Shown: piece by piece, positions 1 through 7,863 of the stretch | Layout of the letters: the number at the start of each line of letters is the position of its first letter | Position numbering within the stretch: position 1 is the first letter of the stretch | Assembly: GCA_037833965.1 (NCBI GenBank) | Contig: AP031354.1 | Span: 10,704,001-10,768,000 of the forward strand | Origin: Marchantia polymorpha subsp. ruderalis | Lineage: Eukaryota; Streptophyta; Marchantiopsida; Marchantiales; Marchantiaceae | Direction: 5' to 3' | DNA: 64,000 nt | Translations under genes and position numbers: made by a program | The notes under the pieces: model-generated | Told to the model about the DNA's origin: nothing | Databases searched by the model: none | Seen by the model: the letters and a program-made list of their open reading frames with translations, nothing else

Positions 1-1145
1 TACGCCTTCGGCGGAAGAACCGCCGGAAGATGCGCCTTGGGCGGTAGACGCCTTCGGTCAACGCCTTCGGGTCAACGCCTTCGGCGATACGGGAGAGTGC
101 ATTCGGCGGAAGAGTGAAACCCTCATAACTTTCTCAATGCGCAACGCCTCGACTTGGTTAGGGTCTCGTTGGTAAGAGCTCGACGCGCTGATTCTAACGA
201 GCCCAAGAACGCCACGAACGGAGGAGAATTCCGGGAGTTATGAAGGTCGCAAGATACTCAGCTTTCCGCCTGTGCACAGGCGAAGAAAGTTTTGTCCTAT
301 GCGCGGACGAAGGAACTTCGCCTGTGCACAGGCGCTTCGGCGTCGGCGGGAAATCCGCCTTGGGCCCTAGAAATGCGCCTTGTGAGGTAGAAAGTGTACG
401 GCGCCTTCTGCGCCAGCGCAGCGCCGCGGACGGCCAGGTCAGCGCCGCGGACGGCCAGGGAACGCCGCGGACGGACAAGTCAGCGCAGCGGACGGACAGC
501 TCAGCGCCGCAGACAGCCAGGTCATCGCCGCGGACGGACTGTGGATAGGCGAACGCCTTCGGCGGAAGAGTAAAACCGACATAACTTTCTCAATTCTTAG
601 CGGTTTGACTTGATTTGGGTCTCGTTGGAAAGAACTCGACGAGGTGGTTCCAACGAGACCAAGATCTCTTGAAACGGATAAGGCGTCAATGAGTTATGAG
701 CGTCGAAAGCGGCTGTCATGGTTAGGCGTGAGGCCTTCGGCGTTAACAGTTAGAGGGGGCCTTCGGCCCAAGGCGGCCTGCGAGTAGGCGGCTTGTGTGT
801 AGGACGCGTGGAACCCACAGTCCTCGGATTTTGGAGAAGGAATTTTGGCCTAGGTTCAGAGATCTTGCGGGGCCCATATCTTTGCGATGGACGGTCGGAT
901 GGATTTGAAATTTTGTGGGGCCGTTGATCTCGGCCGGCCACGCATGCCTGCAAATTTTCAGCCTCAGATCTTGGATGGTAAGGCGCTGGCGGCTCTGTAC
1001 AGTCGGCTTAGGATTCAGATTTAGGGTTAGGGTTAGATTTAGGTTGTAAGTTAGAGGGGAAGGCAGCCGCCGACTCCTCAGGTGTAGGATCTGTTGCGGC
1101 TCGCACCATGGTAGTGCAGTGTAGTGCTAGTTAGGACTTAGAAGG

Positions 1146-1174
1146 TATAAAATAGTTCCAGGCGTTTTGCCTGG
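1146..1174 (+). promoter_or_regulatory. LTR G core promoter: TATA box plus dyad
   Basis: TATAAAA at 1146-1152 is followed by the hairpin CCAGGC-GTTTT-GCCTGG (1158-1174). The same pairing of TATA box and hairpin occurs in LTRs A, B and D. The transcription start should lie near 1175 (inference from usual TATA spacing). Confidence 0.65.
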
Positions 1175-1559
1175 GGTTCTTTCCCATCAGAAGTGCAGAT
1201 CAGGAACCCATTTCCTTTGCGTGTTTGTGTCCTTGAGTTCTGTCACCACGCACGAGGAGTTACAACTTAGCGTTCCGCATTTTGTAGCTGAAGGCCTTCG
1301 GCCGAATGTTCAGAGCTAGTCCATTGGTTAGAGACTTGAGTAGTTCGGATCTGCACCTGCGGGTGACTGCCGATGCTCAGAGCCAGTGACTAGTTAGATA
1401 CTTGAACAGTTTCGCCCCTACACCTTCGAGTGTTCCTTTCTGATTGTACTCCCTTGGGATTTTTCCCCTGAATGCCAAAGTGAAGTTTTGCTACTTCGTG
1501 TAAGCCTTGGTTGTAAATTCAGGTTACGCTGCAGCAGGTGCTTTGAGGGTAACCCCTGT

Positions 1560-2035
1560 AGTATTTCTGGGAATGACAAGTGCCTGAGAATTCAAACTCT
1601 TCAATAGACTGTTGTTGTGTTACTGGAATGTTTCACAGTGAGTCCTTCAGTGCGGACCTGTGTTCTCTGCGCGTTTTGTGAGTTGAGAGTGTTGTTCACC
1701 GCGTATGAGTGACTTCGATCCGAAGTAGGCAGTCCAAACCGGGTTTCCTACGCTAGCAGCAAGCTAGTGGAAGCGTTGTAAAAGCCGGAGTTGGAAGTCA
1801 CTACCCGCAGCTTCGCTGAGTGTACTCTTGAGAGACTTCCCCCCTGAAATCTTGAGTAGAGGTCCTAACGGATCTCTGGGTTGTGTTTCTGTAGTTTCAG
1901 GTGTGTGTGTGTGTGTGTATGTACGCTGCACTGTGCGACCTCCGAGTGCGCTCCGAGTGGACACTTGCAGTATTTCTGGGAGTGACAGTCGCCTGAGAAT
2001 TCAAACTCATCAATAGTCTGTTAAACGTGACACTT
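1560..2035 (+). repeat. Internal duplicated block in R/U5 of LTR G
   Basis: A block of about 65 bp beginning near 1560 (TAGTATTTCTGGGAATGACA...) recurs in diverged form near 1970 (CAGTATTTCTGGGAGTGACA...). Both copies run on through GAATTCAAACTC and CAATAG.CTGTT. Between them lies a short TG microsatellite near 1900-1920. The same pair flanking a TG tract is present in LTRs B, D and A. Confidence 0.6.
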
Positions 2036-2118
2036 TGTACCCTGTGTGTTCCTCTGTCCCTGTGGGTTCGACCTTTCTACCACTATATTGCAGTTTTAGC
2101 CTTTAGTGGGTTATTACA

Positions 2119-3456
2119 TACCGCGACATTACTCCGCTTGCGGTCTATGTAGTCATGGGTCCTGTACCCGTTATTGCTCGACTTGCAGTTCTTGAAAAGT
2201 GCGCCGAAGGAAATTTCTTATTCCTTTGAAATATGCACACTCTCGCACTCGAACATGAGGTCGTCTTCTTCTCCTGCGCATTGTCCCAAGACCTGCTCCC
2301 AATCACTCACTTGCCATTTCTCCGGGTGCGGTCGATAACCTCGCGGAGGCTGGTTCTTCTCGCGCATCCACTCCCGGACCATCGTCGGGCACACCCATTT
2401 CCATCCCCACAGAAGAAAGTCAAGCTTCATCGCCATCAACTCATCTTGAAATACCCGCAATCCGACCTGCGGCACGCGCAGTGGAACCATCCGCAGCGGA
2501 ATCGACTTGGCCATTGAACTCTCTACAACACTCCGCGAACTTGGCTGCAAAACTCTCCTGCTGCGCACTCTCGACAAACTCTCCGCAAGCTCTCCACAAG
2601 CTCTCCGCGAATTCTCCTGCTGCGCGTCGCGAACTCGAGCGAGTGCAAAATTGAAAATCCGTGAGTGAGTCTCTTCCTTCAGCGATCAAGAACTCTCATC
2701 GTTCGACACTTGGGCTAGCAGCGACCCGCTTAAATGCTATGCCGGCGCTGAGGCGTAACGGTCTGATTCGCACATGCGAATTCACGCTCCGCTGTTGCGC
2801 GGACTCCCACACTTGTACATTCAATCTTGATCCCGCCGACTTCCGCCGGTGCAGCTCTCCGTCCGCGCACCGCCGAAGGCGCTTGCGGCGAAGGCACTAG
2901 CTTCCGCCGTTTTCTTTTCCTTTTCTTGTGCCGCCGAAGGCGCTTCCGCCAAAGGCGAGTCCTTCCGCCGAAGGAGTGTCCTAGAGGCAAAGGCACTGCC
3001 TTACGCCAAAGACGAACCCTAATGACGAAGACGGCGCTAGCGACGAAGGCGCTAATGCCGAAGGCACTTCGGCCGAAGGAGTCTACAGCCGAAGGCGAAG
3101 TTTAGTGAAGAGGTCGTTTTCCACCGACGAAGGAGTTCTGTAATACATGCTTCGTACGTCTTCAGCAAAAGCTCCTCCGCCAAGGAGCCTGAGCCGAAGG
3201 CGCTTCAGCTGAAGGTTCCTCAGCAAAGGAGCTTTTGCCGAAGGCGAGTACTTTAGCATGAACCGTCCGTTCCGTCCAAGGCGTCCGACCGTGATCTAAG
3301 CCCCAAAACCCCTAGACCGCCCTCGATTCCCCTAGACCCTGAGATGCTTTTTTTACTCTATTTTCACGTACCAATTACTATTTACGGCTGCTACCGCGGT
3401 ACTTACCTTTCAAAAATGTTTTAATTCTGACAAATAACAAAAACTAGGTTACCACA
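2119..3456 (-). mobile_element. LTR fragment E1 (gypsy long-LTR family, third subfamily)
   Basis: On the minus strand this begins with the family terminus TGTGGTAA... (plus-strand end ...TTACCACA at 3451-3456). It includes the start of the U3 ORF: the block encoding LRMVPLRVPQVGLRVFQDEL and KLDFLLWGWKWVCPTMVREW is readable at about 2218-2577. It is cut short at its other end by insertion of LTR G. It is near-identical to 56188-57225 apart from a GCCGAAGGC-rich stretch that is longer here. It is an old fossil and broken. Confidence 0.75.
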
Positions 3457-5420
3457 AGAAATCTCAAGGTCTCTAACTGGATACTTGACTCTAGTTGCAC
3501 TTATCATTTGACAAACAACAAGCATTGGCTGTCGTACTACCAAAAACTCGATGAAGTTAAAGTAATAATGGGTAACAAGCATTGGTTGTTGGACTATGAA
3601 AAACTTGATGAAGGTAAAGTAATAATGTGTAACAACCATTCTTGTTCAGTTGCTAGTATAGGATGCGTTAGCATAAAGATAGTTGATGGTGTTGTGAGAA
3701 TTCTTGAAAATGTTAGATATGTACTTGAATTGTCTAAGAACCTAATCTTTATTTGCATTCTTGATGACTTGGATTATACTAACAAAATAGAGCAAGGCTT
3801 TATGTATATTGCATAAGGTGTTATTATTTTGAAGTTTATCAAGATAGCCGATCTTTGTTATCTCATCCGAGAAACTCTTCATAAAGATGTGTCAGTTGCC
3901 ATTATAAAAAATGACAGCAAGGTATACTTTGGCACCAAAGTTTTGGCCATATCAGTGAAAAGGGTCTTCAACTAATGAGCAACCAGAATCTTGTGGGAAA
4001 GGACAAAATCAGCGAATATGATTTCTGCGAGCATTGCATTTTGGCAAAACAACACAGGCACAGATTTTCAATCAGAATACACATGTCTACACAAGTACTT
4101 GAGTACATTCGCTCGGATTTGTGGAGAGCCTCAAGTACAACAACACATGGTGGTAACTTCTATTTCTTATCTATCATTGATGAGAACTCTAGAAAAGTTT
4201 GGATATATTTGTTGAAACACAAAAATAAAGCTTTTGAGAAATTTAAAGAACGGAAAGTTTTGGTTGGCAATCTGACTAATAAAAAAGTTAAAAGTCTAAG
4301 AATGTATAACGATATTGAGTTTTGTAATGCTAAAGTCGATAAGTTTTGTGCCAATGATGGTAATCAAAGGCATAAATCTGTGAGATTAACCCCTCAGTAA
4401 AAGAGAGTTGCTAAGAAAATAAACAGGTCATTATTGAACAAGACAAGAAGCATGCGATTCAATTCCGGGTTGGCTAAGGGTTTCCGGGATGATTCAATGG
4501 TCACCGTTGCATATCTTGTGAAAAGATGTTATTCAAGTGCCATTGAGTTTGAAACACCAAAAGAAAAATGGAGTTTAAGATCATCCAATCTTAATCACTT
4601 GAGAGTGTATGGATGCTCTGCCTATGTTCATCAAAGTCAAGGCAAATTGAAGCCAATAGCCATCAAATGTGTGTTACTTGACATCAAATAACAATCAAAT
4701 AGTGTTCCTTGGCTATTTGACTATTTTTCTTTGTCAATCATGGACTAATCCAAGTTCTAGTGATGTGAGTGTCACTAAAACCTTCGAAATTATTATTCAG
4801 GTGGAGCTAGTAGTTCATGTCACTACTCCACAAGCTCAAGGTCAAAGCACCTTGAGTGATCATGAAGATCATGACATACAAGCTCCATATCATATCACTG
4901 AAGCAAGTGATCAAACTTGTCAAGAGCAAGGCAATCGGGTACAAGAGGTGACAAGCCACAACAACCCAGAGCAATCTTAACAACAACATTACTACTTTTT
5001 GACTAGGAACAGATAAAAGAAAGTGTAAGGCCTACACAAAGGTATGGCTTCCCCACATACTCGAAGATCCTTGTCTAGGGAGCCTCTTGTGATTTTGTTC
5101 ACAACAAAGGCAGAATATTCCTTCCTTCACTGCCATTTAGGGAGTGAAGGAAGTCATATGGATTCAAGACTTGTGTAATGAGTTACATGTGTTCCAAAAA
5201 ACAACTACACTCTTCTCTCATAGCCAGAGTGCAATCCATCTATGCAAGAATCCGGTATTCCACGATGGAACAAAGCACGTTCACATCAAGTAACACTTAA
5301 TCAGAAAAGAGCTCACGAATGAGTACATCAACATTGCAAAAATTAGCACTGACGACAACCGAGCAGTGTGGGAAGCTAAGATTGCTTTCCACGCAAGATT
5401 AACTAGATTTTGCCATTTTA
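3457..5420 (+). mobile_element. Decayed Ty1/copia element C1 (Tork-like), interrupted at its 5' side by LTR E1
   Basis: Readable pieces in order are: the protease-proximal segment (WILDSSCTYH-like at about 3480), the GAG-pre-integrase zinc motif (DFCEHCILAKQHRHRF near 4020-4070), integrase core pieces (WRASSTTTHGGNFYFLSIIDENSRKVWIYLLKHKN near 4120-4225), the RT-proximal segment (VYGCSAYVHQSQGKLKP near 4610), and RNase H-like remnants near 5120-5290. Integrase before RT identifies copia. It is broken in many places and is an old fossil. The same family recurs at 57226-59060 and, in fuller form, at 59691-63840. Confidence 0.8.
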
Positions 5421-6060
5421 ATTAGTTTACTCTACTTCTTTAATAGGGATCGTTTGTTAAAAAAGTGAAGTGTAAATCAAATTAGAAAATTGTGTTGAAG
5501 TAGATGTGATAAAATTGTAAATAGTGTAAGTGACAAATTAGCCGGACTTAGAACCGATACCTAGTTTTGCCAAATTAATTCTTAACCAGAGTAACTTGTC
5601 CAATAGAGTAGATCCAAACCTTCTAAGTATAGATCTAGGGCTGCTAGAATACTTGGAGGAACTTTGTTAGGCTAGATTACGTACGACAGGCAGCTGGCGG
5701 CAAGAAGCGGTGACCAAGTGAAAGTCAGATGCGGAATTCTCAAAAAGTGGAATATTGAGATTTTTATGGCGACTAGGATTTTGAAAACGCTCACAACCGC
5801 CGCAATTTGGTTTGGGAATTTTAGTATTTGAATGCTCTTAGGTATTATGTATGGGACTTTTTTTTTGCTTGCTTATGCGACTTGCATCTTTTTTGCAACT
5901 CTTGCATTTTCTGTGTGTAATCATGGGCATGAGTTCTTGCTAGTTCTGTGACTGCTGCATGGCAGGATCCATAAATTTGTGAAAGTAAGTCCTGGTAACC
6001 ATCTCCAACGGAAGATTTGTGATGAATGAGTTCTAGTATGTAGTGGAAGAATCTCCCCAT
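5421..6060. repeat. Non-coding part of the duplicated E/copia segment
   Basis: This AT-rich stretch follows C1 and is repeated with few differences at 59061-59690. It holds poly-T runs and no ORF I can assign. A 71-codon minus-strand reading at 5845-6060 is not kept open in the second copy, so I do not call it a gene. It may include the 3' non-coding part or LTR of the copia element, but I could not define LTR ends. Confidence 0.5.
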
Positions 6061-6846
6061 CGTCTTGTTTACCTGTATAACATGTGTGTGAGTAGCCGTA
6101 ATTAGGATTGGATAGTATCCGGTGGGATGCTCCGGGTAGGAGAAATCCGCATATATGCTAGTCCAATCTTCTGATGAGGTGTCACAGTACCGGGGCGGTA
6201 TCCTTTGGGAGATGGCACGGAGCTTCCATTAATCTATACTTTAAAATTTTCACTCTGAGTACAGATCTGAATGTTGTTGTAGTCCTTGGTTGGAGTTTGT
6301 GAGAATCTTTTGCGTGACCTATTGGTCCGGATCTATCAGTCCGGAATATACCTAGTAACTGCACCTCTTGTTTTAGTTTCATTATTTTTTAATTTTAATA
6401 ATGGCTCTTCCGTCACTTCATTTGTGGGAAGGTTAAAAAATTTCTACTAGGAAGCATCCTCCTATCAACGGTGCCCTATGATATAGAGGTAAATCTTCTA
6501 TTTTGTCACTTGTTACATTTGTTGATACTTGGTATACGGAAAGCTAACAAGATACGACCTGGACGTCTAGATCCAGCTTTTGGAATATCATTTGTGAAAT
6601 TTTAATGTGAGATCATTTGGGTTGTACTTTGGGGTTTGTTGTTGATAAACACCACGTCTTGAATCTCATGCTACTCATTCTACTTCACATGAAACTCGGA
6701 ACTGCAACCTCCGGGCTGACTCTCACTCAGGTTTACCTCAGATGGCTTTTCGGTAGCTCATCATGATTCTAGAAGACTAGGATTTCGCATCATACTCATA
6801 AGCTAAACACCCTCTCACACAATCTCTCAAGGTATCACTCGAACTC
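6061..6846. other. AT-rich non-coding stretch, probably part of the LTR of element H
   Basis: No supported gene. The sequence next to solo LTR D at 6846 should be continuous with 12151 once D is removed, because D is flanked by the same 5 bp on both sides. The stretch beyond 12151 belongs to the 3' LTR of the old gypsy element H. The lower part here is therefore probably the R/U5 end of that LTR on the minus strand. I could not place the LTR terminus. Confidence 0.4.
6842..6846. repeat. Target-site duplication AACTC, left copy (solo LTR D)
   Basis: AACTC directly precedes the D terminus TGTAATAACC and is repeated at 12146-12150, directly after the other terminus (...TACCACA). A 5-bp duplication is normal for Ty3/gypsy integration. 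Confidence 0.85.
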
Positions 6847-7820
6847 TGTAATAACCCACTAAAGGCTAAAACTGCAATATAGTGGTAGAAAGGTCAAACC
6901 CACAGGGACAGAGGAACACACAGGGTACAAAGTGTCACGTTTAACAGACTATTGAGGAGTTTGAATTCTCAAGCGACTGTCACTCCCAGAAATACTGCAA
7001 GTGTCCACTCGGAGCGCACTCGGAGGTCGCACAGTGCAGCGTAACACACACACACACACACACACACACCTGAAACTACAGAAACACTACCCAGAGATCC
7101 GTTAGGACCTCTACTCAAGATTTCAGAGGGAAGGTCTCTCAAGGGTACACTCAGCGAAGCTGCGGGTAGTGACTCCCAACTCCGGCTTTTACAACACTTC
7201 CACTAGCTTGCTGCTAGCGTAGGAAACCCGGTTTGGACTGCCTACTTCGGATCGAAGTCACTCATACGCGGTGAACAACACTCTCAACTCACAAAATTCG
7301 CAGAGAACACAGGTCCGCACTGAAGTACTCACTGAGGAACATTCCAGTAACACACCATAACAGTCTATTGAAGAGTTTGAATTCTCAGGCACTTGTCATT
7401 CCCAGAAATACTACAGGGGTTACCCAAGGCACCTGCTGCAGCGTAACCTGAATTTACAACCAAGGCTTACACGAAGTAGCAAAACTTCACTTTGGCATTC
7501 AGGGGAAAAATCCCGAAGGAGTACAATCCGGAACAAACACTCGAAGGTGTAGGGGCGAAACTATTCAAGTATCTAACTAGTCACTGGCTCTGAGCATCGG
7601 CAATCACCCGCAGGTGTAGATCCGAACTACTCAAGTCTCTAACCAATGTACTAGCTCTGAACATTCGGCCGAAGGCCTTCAGCTACACAATGCAGATCGC
7701 TAAGGTGTAGCTCCTCGTGCGTGGTGACAGAACTAAGGACACAAAACACGCAGAGAAAATGAGTTCCTGATCTGCACTTCTGATGTTGGGAAAGATCCCA
7801 AGGCAAAACGCCTTGAACTA

Positions 7821-7827
7821 CTTTATA
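7821..7827 (-). promoter_or_regulatory. TATA box of LTR D
   Basis: TATAAAG on the minus strand lies 37 bp past the end of the U3 ORF. It is followed by the hairpin CAAGGC-GTTTT-GCCTTG (plus-strand 7799-7815), the same arrangement as in LTR A. Confidence 0.65.
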
Positions 7828-7863
7828 CCTTCTAAATCCTAACTAGCACTACACTGCACTACG

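Larger units (their letters stand above)
1..2118 (+). mobile_element. LTR G, ORF-less variant of the long-LTR gypsy family (5' end outside window)
   Basis: The right half (about 1120-2118) matches the promoter, R and U5 parts of LTRs B and D, and it ends in the family terminus TTATTACA. The left half has U3 features of the family: CGCCTGTGCACAGGCG palindromes at 267-282 and 319-334, CGCCTTCGGCG motifs, and two copies of the CATAACT...AGTTATG module. Where other LTRs carry the long U3 ORF, G has about 450 bp of unrelated sequence (about 700-1100). The bases after its end, TACCG (2119-2123), continue the E1 LTR sequence as seen uninterrupted at 56188, so G was inserted into E1. It could be a solo LTR or the 3' LTR of an element lying mostly outside the window. 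Confidence 0.8.

Noticed and set aside
5845-6060. 71-codon minus-strand ORF as a host gene
   Set aside because: The duplicate copy at 59300-59700 does not keep the frame, and no family is recognised.
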